Shown here: piece by piece, positions 54,995 to 64,000 of the stretch | Position numbering within the stretch: position 1 is the first letter of the stretch | Layout: each line of letters starts with the position of its first letter | DNA from: Catonia carolina | Taxonomy: Eukaryota > Arthropoda > Insecta > Hemiptera > Achilidae | Reading direction: 5' to 3' | Assembly: GCA_035578175.1 (NCBI GenBank) | Contig: JAQMRL010000010.1 | Location: 32,852,784-32,916,783, forward strand | Length of the DNA: 64,000 nt | Made by a program: the position numbers and the translations under genes | The notes under the pieces: model-generated | Database searches by the model: none | What the model was told of the DNA's origin: nothing | What the model saw: only the letters and a program-made list of their open reading frames with translations

Positions 54995-55903
54995 AAGAGG
55001 TGTGGCTATTAAATGACGAGACTGACGTTGTAAAAAATTTTATTTTTATTTTATACACAATCACTTATTGTCACCTTCAATATACACTACTTCTCTATCC
55101 TTGCAACGCTCCATGCGAATTTTCCATTGTTGGAAACAGTGCTGGAAGTCATCTTCTGTCAGCTCCTTCAGGACACGTGCTGCTTTCTCTTGTATAGCTT
55201 CCACAAATTCAAATCTTGTCCCTTTTAATGTAGATTTCACCTTAGGGAACAGGTAGAAGTCACATAGTGCAAGATCTGGTGAATAAGTTGGATGTTCCAA
55301 CACCAACCTCTTGACAGATAACGCGGAATGAGCTGGCGCATTGTCTCGGTGGAGAACCCTTGATTTGTCCTTCAAATTTTGGGGCTTTTTCCTTACTCTT
55401 TGGCGTAGTTTAGAAAGTACCTCAAGGTAGTAATATTGATTAATTGTTTGACCTTCAGGAACCCAGTGAAGGTACACAATCCCACGGATATCAAAGAAAA
55501 CGATCATCATTGCTTTAAATTTTAACTTGTTCATTCGAGCTGTTTTGGCTCTCTGTGAAGTTCGGCTCTTCCAGTGCATGGATTGGCGCTTCGTTTCCGG
55601 ATCATAAGTAAAAAACCACGTTTCATCACATGTTATTATCGTTTCCAAAAAAATTGGGTCATTTTCAATCGCGTACAAAGTGTCTGTACAGACATTTTTG
55701 CGAGCTTCATTTCAATTATTTTTGAGCGGCACGTGTCCTGAAGGAGCTGACAGAAGATGACTTCCAGCACTGTTTCCAACAATGGAAAATTTGCATGGAG
55801 CGTTTTAGGGATAGAGAAGGATTGTTATGTTGAAGGTGACAACAAGTGATTATGTATAAAAATTTTTTTACGTCAGTCTCGTTATTTAATAGCCACACCT
55901 CGT
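54995..55903 (-). mobile_element. Mariner element with long inverted arms (fold-back form)
   Basis: Both ends carry GAGGTGTGGCTATTAAAT-type mariner termini with TA outside. They are followed inward by the same 3' part of the transposase gene: left arm 54996-55186 in one orientation, right arm about 55724-55902 in the opposite one. The right arm reads LKELTEDDFQHCFQQW on the plus strand, the left arm reads the same on the minus strand. The loop (55187-55723) holds the middle of the transposase. The native 5' end and HTH region are missing, so the element has two 3' ends. Confidence 0.8.
55061..55678 (-). pseudogene. Mariner transposase, N-terminally truncated, catalytic spacing altered
   Basis: The longest open frame in the window (205 codons). 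From residue 11 it reads LETIITCDETWFFTYDPET, with the first catalytic Asp at 18. HRDNAPAH (Asp 112) is the second and SPDLALCDFYLF (Asp 140) the third. The first spacing (93 residues) is normal for mariner. The second has 27 residues between the Asp pair instead of the usual 34, an in-frame 21-bp loss between VKRLVLE and HPTYSPD. EDDFQHCFQQW lies near the C-terminus. Reading continues upstream of the Met to about 55703, so the Met is not a native start. The HTH DNA-binding domain is absent. It is very unlikely to transpose anything. Confidence 0.85.
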
Positions 55904-55909
55904 ATACTT

Positions 55910-56435
55910 ATTCTTAGTTCAGTTCGCGTTTTAAAATAAATAAATAAGCAGTTAATTTTGTTTCGGTATTCATATTCCTCGTTTGTTTGCTTCATAGGAA
56001 AACTCCTGTATTAAGCTTTTAGTAACTAAATATGTTTCTTATTTAAATACGTTCTGTTGTTTATCTACTTTAGCTTCTTGTTATAGTCTGTGTAATATCA
56101 ATACGCGGATATCTATTGCCAAACTGTGTCATAAATCTATACGCACTCTGATATGTGAGTTAATCATTCGCTTACTCTCACCTATTGAATATATTAGTAC
56201 TTTAGAAATCTACTGTATCCATTCTTGATTTATGTATTTTAATTGCCATGACATTCCTTGGAATGTAATAAGTTGTAATAATGAATTTAGTGGTTGTTTA
56301 AGAAATTGATTTTAATAGTGTGGGGCAAAACACTTTCATTTTGTTCTTATTAATTTTCATAAAGTAATCCTAATTTTGTTTATCACGTTACAAACTAATT
56401 AATAAAAATTATTAATTTTTTTTATCCGTAATGTC
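55910..56435. other. No recognisable feature
   Basis: AT-rich spacer between the mariner and a SINE C copy. Confidence 0.4.
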
Positions 56436-56439
56436 GGTA

Positions 56440-56741
56440 CGTTGCTATCTGTTCAATTCGGAACAATAAGCAGCCCCCATGACCCAATGAGATGAGGATG
56501 ATATGTATGACGTGTAAATGAGTTGTAGCCTTGTACAGACCCAGGCCGACCATTCCTGAGAGAGTATGGTTAATTGAACCCCAACCATTAAAGTACACCA
56601 GTAACCACTTTATAGTATTCCAATCCGTATTAACGTAACTACCTTTACTAGAATTTAAACCAGGAACCTTCGTCTCCGAAAATCAGCCGTTAAACAGCTG
56701 ACTCGCGGCGATTAGTTTACCTCTAGACCAACCCGGTAGGT
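56440..56741 (-). mobile_element. SINE C copy, near full length
   Basis: Minus strand: ACCGGGTTGGTCTAGAGGTA (A box), AGCTGTTTAACGGCTGATTT, a degenerate B box (GGTTTAAATTC), then the C body and GGGTCATGGGGGCTGCTTAT near the 3' end. The A tail is not preserved. Confidence 0.75.
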
Positions 56742-56805
56742 TGAATTATTAGATTAGCTATGTTATCTATCTTGAATTTAATTTTATGTTGTGGGTACAT
56801 TTTTT

Positions 56806-57757
56806 ACTTTCTCTTGCCTATATGAATATATAGGAAGGAAAGTATTGTTTTCATGTCGATTTTTCGAAATCGAGTTTTCACCGGATCTATACGTTTTCAG
56901 ACCCCCTGAACCCAAAAAACATGTTTTTAGCGATTGGTCTGTGTGTGTGTCTGTGTGTGTGTGTGTGTGTCTGTGTGTGAACAGAATATCTCAAGAACGG
57001 AACATCGTACGAACTTGAAACTTGAAACTTAAGTTACATACCACTACCGGACGCGACACGAACATTTTCATCAAAATCGGTCAACCGGAAGTAGTAGTTT
57101 ATTCGTATAATTTTTCACTTTTTTGCGATTTTCTCAAAAACTGGTCCTACGATTTTTTTTAAAATCGCCTATTTTACTTAATTTTTTATTCTCTACAAGA
57201 TAGGGTAGGCGCCATGTTTGCTGAAATTCTCGGTGAGGCTGTTTTCACGTAAAAACGTTGTTTTTTTTAAGATTACGGCTTTAATATAAATTTTAGCGCA
57301 AAAACTTATATAACAAAAGTTGTAGAGAATTTAAAAACCTACAACTTTTGTTTCAAACATTTTTTTGTATAACGCTTAGTTTAGCGGTAATTTGCGATTT
57401 TCTGTTTTTTTTCTCACGAAAACGTGAGAAAAATCGATTTTTTTAACATTTCGGTCTTAGTATGCATTTTACGACAAAAGTGTATATAATAAAAGTTATA
57501 GAAAATTAAAAGATCTACAACTTTTGTTTAGAGCATTTTTCTCTACAGAGCCTAGTTTAGAGAGAAAGAGTGATTTTCCGTATTTCTAAGCCAAACTGAG
57601 GTTGATTTTCATTTTTCATTATTCACTCATGATTAAAATAAGGTTATGTTTTTGAGGTTAGTTTTTTGTTTATTTCTAATATTTTATTAATAATGTTAGG
57701 TTTATTGTTGATTATTTGCATTGGCAAGAGAAAGTTGTGTGAGTGTTTCACACCAGA
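56806..57757 (-). mobile_element. Family B element, full length
   Basis: One of the best minus-oriented copies. ACTTTCTCTTGCC is followed by the perfect hairpin CCTATAT-GAAT-ATATAGG. The other end is GGCAAGAGAAAGT followed by GTGTGAGTGTTTCACAC and CAGA. A TG tract with TCTG interruptions lies at 56938-56979. T-rich flanks, no duplication. It aligns end to end with the reverse complement of the 24.5-kb copy. Confidence 0.85.
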
Positions 57758-57759
57758 TT

Positions 57760-58384
57760 TTTCAGTATTGTAGAGATGATTTCTTAGAGTTTAAGGTAAT
57801 TTTACTTTTTAGTAATGATCTTTCTTTATATAATTTGATAATATTTAACATAGTATTTATTCTGTTATCATTTAATTTTCTTAAGGTCAGGTCTCTGTAT
57901 TTGTTTGGTTGATAATGCCAATGTTTGCCAAAACGGAACAACAATAATAGCTACTCTGTAGTTTTGTGTATGTACTTTATATAGTCAGCTGTACGTTATA
58001 CAGTAGCGAGCTGTGACTGGCGCGGCCCTGCAACCCGCAGTGCTGAATACACGCAATCTGTTATTCCTGCCACACTATCCTGTTTTCCCCTTTTCCTCAA
58101 ATACATTTTCTCTCTCCTTCTTCTTACGTTATTTTATTACCATTTTGTTGTTGAGGGTTATTCTAAGGAACGGAAAAAAGTTTTACGGATAAGACGAAGT
58201 TGATTTACTTAGAAATTTATACAAGTTTGTTGTGTTACAACGGTGTTTTGTCTTGTTTTTTTCATTGTATTGTTTTCTTCCTTTATCGTATAATAATTCA
58301 CCTAAAATTTATCGATTATGTATCGTTTTCACGTGTATTCCTTGCACGTTTGTTTTATTGTGAACGATATTGTTGATGCTATAT
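57760..58384. other. No gene; GC-richer patch at about 57990-58085
   Basis: Mostly AT-rich. About 95 bp around TGACTGGCGCGGCCCTGCAA is more GC-rich than its flanks but has no frame or shared repeat. Confidence 0.35.
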
Positions 58385-58385
58385 A

Positions 58386-58640
58386 CAGTAAGACCTCCGA
58401 TATCCAGACTAAAGTGGTACCGAGTTATCCAGATATCAAAATAGATTTTTAAATGAACAAGAAATTACACAAAACAAACGTTTACAGCATTTACTTAACT
58501 TTACCGTAATAAAAGGACGCCGAAACACACGGTTATTTCGCTATTGTACTGTCGTTATTTAAAACACGATTTAATTTGTTTTTAGGGAACTCAAAAGTAC
58601 TGAATTATATTGTAGGTTAGAAAAATATAATGAACGGAAT
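58386..58640 (+). mobile_element. Pogo/Tigger-like transposon terminus
   Basis: After a TA dinucleotide it reads CAGTAAGACCTCCGATATCC and GTGGTACCGAGTTATCCAGA. This matches the pogo/Tigger end pattern (CAGTA.AACCTC.ATTATCC ... GGGACCGAG...TCCGGAT). The next ~200 bp is non-coding. No transposase frame or second terminus was found, so only one end is present. Confidence 0.55.
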
Positions 58641-58738
58641 TTGATACTAAAGCAAAAAAATTAAAATACAGAATTAAATATTCATAAAAATATGAATAAA
58701 AAATTCATATTATTTACAGTATTATAACAAAACTGTAT

Positions 58739-59129
58739 GCCCATAACAGGCAGGTAAGTGTTGCATTATTTGCACTTGATCTGCTAGTTTCAGAGCTATA
58801 AAAAATAGTTCTGTTTCTTATCACATGGGCAGCCAATTATATGACTAAAGCATTTAAGAACAAAAGAGATAGAGGTGTAAAAGACAATAGTCAGAGTTAT
58901 CTCCTCTGAGAATACTGAATTTCATTTAGCTAGACCCTGTGGTAAACGAAGTGAAGCTGTGATTTACAGAGCGGAAAGTAGATCCTTTTCAAGAGAGCCG
59001 AGCATTATGATAAGCATAGTTTTCCACTCAGTGAGGAAGGCAAAAAACCACTTCACTCCTCTTGTTGCTTAGTAAAGCCTGTAAAGGTTCAAACCATGCT
59101 TTAGGATTATGATCTTAACTACACAACAA
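58739..59129 (-). mobile_element. Family A SINE-like repeat, near full length, diverged
   Basis: Minus-strand copy from CCCATAACAGGCAGG to TTAACTACACAACAA. The 5' hairpin is damaged (AACCATGCTTTAGGATTATG in plus reading). Several small deletions mark it as an older copy. Confidence 0.75.
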
Positions 59130-59429
59130 AAATAGTAAATCTTTTCTGAAAAATCTGCACCTGACTATTACGTCTTGTTCCTACCCATGAAACGCGAGTT
59201 TGGAAGAAAACTTTGGAACGTTTGGAAGAAAAGCGAGTTTGGATGTGGTGGCGATGCGAAAAATGCTGTGAAGATGCTGTCTTCATTGGCGGAATGTTTC
59301 CTCGAGGAAGGTTTAGATAAACTGGTCAAATACAAGTAGGCGGCTAACTGAACAATGGTCGAAACTATGTAGAAAAGTAGTTTAAAGTATGATCTCTCGT
59401 TTAAAAATGAAATGGCTTCAAAAAAATGT

Positions 59430-59810
59430 TTTAATTTATTGTTAGTTGGGATCCTTTCCTCAGGTTTTTTCTCTAAGTGCTCTACGTGTTTCTCTGCGTG
59501 CTCCCTCTATCGATGTGTATGTTCTACAATCTTCCCATTCAGGTTGTAAACATTCAGTTCCGTTCTTATATCCTCATTTCTTAGTTGGTCCTTAGGATTG
59601 CAACCCTTTGTTCTTCGCAGGAATCGCATCTCTGCCGTCTGTACTCTTCTCTAGTTTGGTTTTGTATTAATCCACGACTCACTTCCATAGAGTAGAACCG
59701 GGGCAGCCTTATCAAATTTTATCGTAGTTTCTTACCTTGCTTTCCTGCCTAGGGTTCTGCTAATATTTCCTCACACTGCTTGGTCATCTTGTTCCAGCAC
59801 AACAAAGTAT
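59430..59810 (-). mobile_element. LINE remnant (RT C-terminal region)
   Basis: Minus strand reads AEMRFLRRTKGCNPKDQLRN, then EDIRTELNVYNLNGKIVEHT and, after one stop, REHAEKHVEHLEKKPEERIP. This is the AEM+FLRR..G...+D..RNE.IR.EL....L...I...R..W..H..R....R.P block of endonuclease/RT proteins. Upstream (59650-59800) the 'LYGSE.W' zone is decayed. Polymerase core absent. Confidence 0.65.
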
Positions 59811-59814
59811 CGTT

Positions 59815-60440
59815 AGTCTTAAAGAATCCTTTTAATAACACAAGCGTGTTAGTCTACTATTTTTTCGAACTTGGAAGTCCGTTTACAAATATTTTTCCTT
59901 TGTTATTTAATGATGCTTGTTAAATGCTACGGTATTTTTAAATCTGTTTTGTACTGTATATAACGGTTATTGTAATAATATTTTTCGTTTTGATCTTATT
60001 TTCGAAATGGATCAGTGCACGACAGTGATTGGTTTTGTTGAAAGATTTATGGTACCGTTTTCTTCAATCATTTTGTTGTTACCTCTTATTTTTGTACAGT
60101 AAAGAGAAGGTGAAGGGAGTAAGAGGTGGATTCGATTCTGATACAGCCTCTGAAGTCCAGTCCTTATAAATCTGTGAAGTAGTGGAATGGGAAATAAGTA
60201 TATTTTCTACATCTACACGAATTGCGTTCTTTGATTTGTTTTCTTCTTTGTATTTTTTCTTCAATAAGAAATACTGTATCAGTGACATTTCTTTTTTGGC
60301 TCTTTCAAAATTAAGATGGAGATATTGACATTTTTTTGTATTGTAATTATTATGAATTAAGTAGGTTTGATTCCTTGTTTTATATAAATTTTTTTTATTC
60401 GTAATTATCAAAGTTTTAGTCGGACTTTATTTTAGAAAAT
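59815..60440. other. No recognisable feature
   Basis: AT-rich. The 110-codon minus frame at 60079-60411 is Lys/Asn/Glu-rich with no motif and starts in low-complexity sequence, so it is probably chance. Confidence 0.35.
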
Positions 60441-60446
60441 ATATAT

Positions 60447-60802
60447 ATTGTTTAGGTCATCAGCCGAAAGACTGGTTTGAATATCTTGAAGCTTTATTAA
60501 GTAAATGAGGAGTAAGGTGGTTTACCACTGCCTTCGTCACTGAGTGGAAAAGAATGCTTAAAACCATGTAAGGCCTTCTGGAAAGCATCTACTTTCCACA
60601 CTGCAAATTACACCTTTGCTTCATTCGCCACAGAGTCTGTGTGTATAATGAATGTCTGATTAGTATCTCTTACACCTCTACCTCTTCTGTTCTCAAGTGC
60701 TTCAGTCATATAATTGGCTGACCATGCGATAAGAAACAGAACTATTTTTTGTAGCTCTGGAACTTAAAATAATTTAATATTCCACCTGCCTGTTATGAGT
60801 AG
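60447..60802 (+). mobile_element. Family A SINE-like repeat, near full length
   Basis: ATTGTTTAGGTCATCAGCCG to CCTGCCTGTTATGAGTAG. The hairpin is CAGCC-GAAA-GACTG, one mismatch. About 25 bp around the TTACTTTCAGAGGAGATAAC block are deleted. Confidence 0.8.
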
Positions 60803-60949
60803 TAGAAAATATAAAAGTTGAAATAATATGTTAAGTGTTAGATATAAACATTTTTAAAGTAACTTTGTGGAATTTATAAAAATTCAATTGAAAACTTGCA
60901 AAAGATGTAAAATTTTGTAAAATATTTACCTAGAGGTTTTCTTTTTTTT

Positions 60950-61113
60950 GGTTTAACGTCCGACTGTTCTACAATTACTGCTAATGCAGACGGTGAAAGA
61001 TGAAATGATTTTTTTTAACGTATGAAAGTATGCCGTGCCTAAATGGGATTCGAACCCAAGACCACATAATGAGAGGCGAGCACGCTACCAACTACGCCAA
61101 TGCGGCCGGCCAC
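60950..61113 (-). mobile_element. SINE E copy, full length
   Basis: Minus strand: GGCCGGCCGCATTGGCGTAG and TTGGTAGCGTGC (A box), then TGGGTTCGAATCCCA (perfect B box and T-arm), then CACGGCATACTTTCATACG and a 3' end with CACCGTCTGCATTAGCAGTA and GTCGGACGTTAAACC. This is the reference for the family's 3' part. No acceptor-stem pairing, so not a tRNA gene. Confidence 0.75.
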
Positions 61114-61249
61114 CTAGAAATTTTATGTTCAACTAAATGTACGAGTATATATACATTGTTTAAAATGTACTGATATTATATGAATATTTTCTAATTTTTA
61201 AAATTTAGTTAAACATTTGCCTGAGTTTTAAAACAAACAAACCTAGTTC

Positions 61250-61929
61250 GGCTAGGATTGGTGGTTTTGAAGAACCCATCTCTTATTATCACATGGGGTT
61301 AAGTCTGGCGAGCGCGCAGGGCAATCAATTGTACCACAGCAACCAATTCATTCGTTAAATTTGGAATTCAAAAGATTTGAACTACGATACCGAAATATGC
61401 TAGGGCTCCATCTTTTTCCCAGATATGCGATTGAAAATTTTAAACAGGATTGTTTTCAATTCCGAAAGACTAGTTCCTGCAGCACCTGTTTGTAACTTTT
61501 CGAGTTAATATTTCCCTCAAAAAAATAAGGATCTATCAATGCAGTACTCGAAATTTCTCCCCATTTCATAACACCAGGCACATTAAGCTCTTCTTGGATT
61601 ATCTTATGAGGATTTTCAACCGACGAGTACACGCAGTTACGCTGATTAACGCGTTCAATGAGTTTTAAACATTCCTCAACACACCACAAGATGAATTTCT
61701 TGATGGCAAGAAATTTGGATGGGCGACTGTCTCGCAGAATTCTAATCGCCTATCGGGATCACCCTCGTGAAGAACTTGGAGTAAAGATGGACGATATGGC
61801 TTAGAGACTCACCTCACTATAACGGACAACAATTAATGTTATACATGGTTGCTGCTAACATAACAATGTTACAAACTTATTGATACAAAATATCTTATTT
61901 CATGGGGAAACCATTATGGGCCACCCGGT
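61250..61929 (-). mobile_element. Tc1/mariner-class transposon, one end lost
   Basis: The right end (TGGGCCACCCGGTA at about 61918-61930) matches the 3.2 and 10.2 kb elements. The left side starts in the middle of the element near GGTTTTGAAGAACCC, so that terminus is missing. Minus-strand coding traces include GDPDRRLEFCETV near 61720-61765. Confidence 0.65.
61456..61689 (-). pseudogene. Transposase middle fragment
   Basis: Open for 77 codons. It reads ENPHKIIQEELNVPGVMKWG, then EISSTALIDPYFFEGNINSK followed by SYKQVLQEL. This is the central 'VWC..S...IIGP.FFE..IN...Y...L' region of insect Tc1/mariner-class DDE transposases, here with WG in place of WC. The frame is bounded by frameshifts, so the Met is not native. 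Confidence 0.65.
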
Positions 61930-61934
61930 ACATT

Positions 61935-62640
61935 TTAATTTCTCCTAAATTAATTTTTAATGCAGCATTTTTAAAGTGATTAATAAATCAAATTTACAAC
62001 TGGTTATGAATTCGTGATTAAAATTTTAATTGCAATTTGAATTTGCAAGTAGAGTGTGACGATGTACGAAGGTGAATTAGTTAGCCCGTAATGTAGGGAA
62101 AGCCGTGTGGATAAATTACCAGACAGCATAAGTTAGTTAGCTTGTCAAATACAATTAGTGTCAAAATCTAAATCTAGTTCTCGTTTCAACCGATGTGCTG
62201 AATTCTGTTGGTGTAATGCTTTATGAAATTTGTGCTTGACAACTGGATTTCAGAATTCAATTAATTGTCCCGCTACATCTATCCTGCCCTTTATAAAGTC
62301 TGTCTCAGTTACCTGTACTTGACTGTTGCTTTTACTTTTCACCTGAAGTTATTTTTATTTCTTTTCCTCCTCGCTAAATGACAGATTTTCAAAGTGTGTA
62401 TGTGTTTGTTTATTGCTGTAGATTCTCCATTTATAAAGTACATTAAGTTTTAAGCCGTTTTCCATCATGAATTTTAACCCTTTCCACCCACTTCTTTTCA
62501 TTCCATCCTCCTGCTGGATTCTATTTATAAATCGGAATTAACATTTCATTTCAACGTAGCTGTCTGTAATATTAAAGTTTTCTTTCCTGTTTCTATCTTA
62601 AAAACGAATTTGACGTTTGCGGTGATTTTCTAATCACTTT
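61935..62640. other. No recognisable feature
   Basis: AT-rich spacer without a motif-bearing frame or shared repeat. Confidence 0.4.
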
Positions 62641-62646
62641 ACTAAA

Positions 62647-62760
62647 TCTGGTGTAAAACACTCTCAAGACTTTATCTTCCCAATATAAATTAATAAACAA
62701 TATAACCTATCATCATGAGTAAACAATGTAAAATGAAAAACAACCTCTGTCGCTTTTTAT
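62647..62760 (+). mobile_element. Family B left-end fragment
   Basis: TCTGGTGTAAAACACTCTCA, CTTTATCTTCCC, AATATAACCTATCATCATGA and CAACCTCTGTCG are diverged family left-end sequence. Similarity stops near 62760. Confidence 0.65.
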
Positions 62761-62764
62761 TTAA

Positions 62765-64000
62765 TTTTTAATTTGAATTAGGAGAACATTAAATTTAATT
62801 ATTATAAAAATTTGTAATTAAAGACTGTAATTAGTGAAATTCTCGTAATTACGTTTTTAACTTTATCAAAAATCTTTTTTTTAAAGCATTTAAAAAATTT
62901 ATAATTCTGGGAATGAAATTTCATATTTAGGTGTAAAAATTATATTTGTATATTAAAACATAAATGTATCCTCGAGGAAAATTAAATTGTACGGGGAAAT
63001 TATACAGTTTTCTTTGATGTTATCGCCTTACAGAATTTCCTTTTTGAACAACTGAGGTGTTAAATAAACAAGTGCTATATTTAAACTGTTTTTTTACAAA
63101 ACTTATGTTTACATTTTTTATAAATTTTATGAGTTAAAATTAAACTGATTTTTTATACACTTGTTTAACTTTGTATTTTATATTAGGAGAGGGTTTGAAA
63201 ATTTTCTCCGTTCTGTTTCATTAAGCTTTTTCGTTTTAATTAATTTCTACTTAAGTTGTTTCACGGAAGTTGTTTTAATTTTTAACTTTACTGTGTCTTA
63301 TGTTTCTTTTAATTTTAATTCATGAAACGTTTCTACTAGGTAGTTAAAAGATTTTAAAAGTTTATTTATGTTCAACCGTATTTTCTCATTACTGCCAATT
63401 GATTTTATTGACATTCTGACGTAATTCACTGGTTTTTCACTAAGATTTTCAAGTAAATTGTAACATAGAACGTTAAAGTAATTATATTAATTCTTATGTG
63501 TTATCTAAAAAGTTTTTCCATCTAAAGCATCCTTCTGGATATATTTTTAAATAAATCGTGTTTAATGTGTGGTTCGAAGAAAGTAACACCTAATGGGTAA
63601 AATGCGGTCGGTTTACAAGACTGATTTTTAGATTCTATACAGTAGATCTAAGCTATTTGATAAGAAATTTAAGTAAAGAAGGATGTAAAGAAAAGAAGGA
63701 ATTATGTCGGACCGAAACAAGTATAAAACTGAATACGTTTATCGGGATTTAAGGGCTTCAATGAAAAATAAAATTGATTAGCAGTTACAAGGAAGATCGA
63801 CTAAAATAATACAGCGAAAGAACTCTGAGCATGTAAGCAGCAAAGAATTATTTCAGATTAATGTAAAAAAATTTAAATAATGTACGATTATAATATAATT
63901 GTTATTCTACCGGTGCTTCGGGATTGTTCCATTGCTTGCATCAGAGGGCTTAGTTTGATCACATGGGTTGAGTAGATCAGAACCCTCGAGGTGCGTGCAC
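62765..64000. other. No recognisable feature
   Basis: AT-rich to the end of the window, with no recognised gene or repeat. Confidence 0.4.

Noticed and set aside
60079..60411. 110-codon minus-strand frame
   Set aside because: Lys/Asn/Glu-rich with no motif, no splice or start context, and AT-rich composition expected to give such frames by chance.
1..64000. CRISPR array, prokaryotic operon or integrated virus
   Set aside because: No regularly spaced identical repeats with unique spacers, no operon-like coding density, and no recognisable viral protein. The content is that of an insect-type nuclear genome.
1..64000. The window as a piRNA cluster
   Set aside because: Dense, nested, broken transposons would fit, but small-RNA reads and strand bias are needed and nothing in the sequence alone separates a cluster from ordinary repeat-rich DNA.

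Overview
This window is AT-rich eukaryotic DNA, most likely from an insect nuclear genome. The mariner, RTE-like LINE and tRNA-derived SINE content would fit a hemipteran, but that placement is an inference from repeat style only. No bacterial operon structure, rRNA, bona fide tRNA or CRISPR array is visible. No host gene can be called with confidence. The longest open frame (205 codons, 55061-55678, minus strand) is a broken mariner transposase. The only non-transposon coding candidate is a short frame at 41580-41820 that faintly resembles a dynein-light-chain C-terminus and runs into a SINE-like repeat.

The window is a layered graveyard of mobile elements. Letters below are my own labels. 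(1) Family A is a ~395-bp SINE-like repeat with a GNRA-capped 5' hairpin and 7-12 bp target duplications, in at least 13 copies (12.4, 15.7, 17.1, 20.4, 21.2, 22.4, 32.7, 41.8, 42.3, 48.3, 52.2, 58.7 and 60.4 kb), plus a related repeat at 27.1 kb. (2) Family B is a ~950-bp non-coding element with 13-bp subterminal inverted repeats, a hairpin near each end and an internal CA/TG microsatellite. It looks like a non-autonomous Helentron (HINE/DINE-1-like) and has copies at 8.9, 11.3, 17.8, 23.3, 24.5, 34.7, 47.3, 53.0 and 56.8 kb plus fragments. (3) Families C, D and E are tRNA-derived SINEs with recognisable Pol III A and B boxes; one C locus at 4.26-4.94 kb is a tandem trimer. (4) Tc1/mariner-class DNA transposons are all broken (1-766, 3.2, 10.2, 13.4, 46.5, 55.0 and 61.2 kb), and there is a pogo/Tigger-like terminus at 58.4 kb. 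(5) LINE remnants are C-terminal reverse-transcriptase tails at 1.4, 5.1, 6.6, 7.4, 19.8, 29.0, 31.2 and 59.4 kb. (6) A probable Helitron lies at 51.6-52.9 kb, carries a nested family A copy, and sits between inverted copies of an unrelated ~90-120 bp sequence.

Region by region: 0-8 kb holds mariner and LINE debris plus the SINE C trimer. 8-13 kb holds microsatellites and the first B elements. 13-22 kb holds a decayed mariner, family A copies and a LINE tail. 23-28 kb holds B elements and D SINEs. 28-33 kb holds LINE tails, a GGTCGAAACC-type repeat and a 30-bp palindromic tandem array. 33-40 kb holds C, D and E SINEs and a tandem B pair. 40-46 kb holds a small GC-rich patch, the candidate exon and a diverged ~0.9-kb tandem duplication. 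46-64 kb holds B elements, the fold-back mariner, the Helitron and mariner/LINE remnants.

The genes do not work together as a pathway. Non-autonomous elements here would depend on LINE, mariner or Helentron proteins encoded elsewhere. All coordinates come from reading the sequence by eye, so ends of diverged repeats are approximate to about 10-30 bp.
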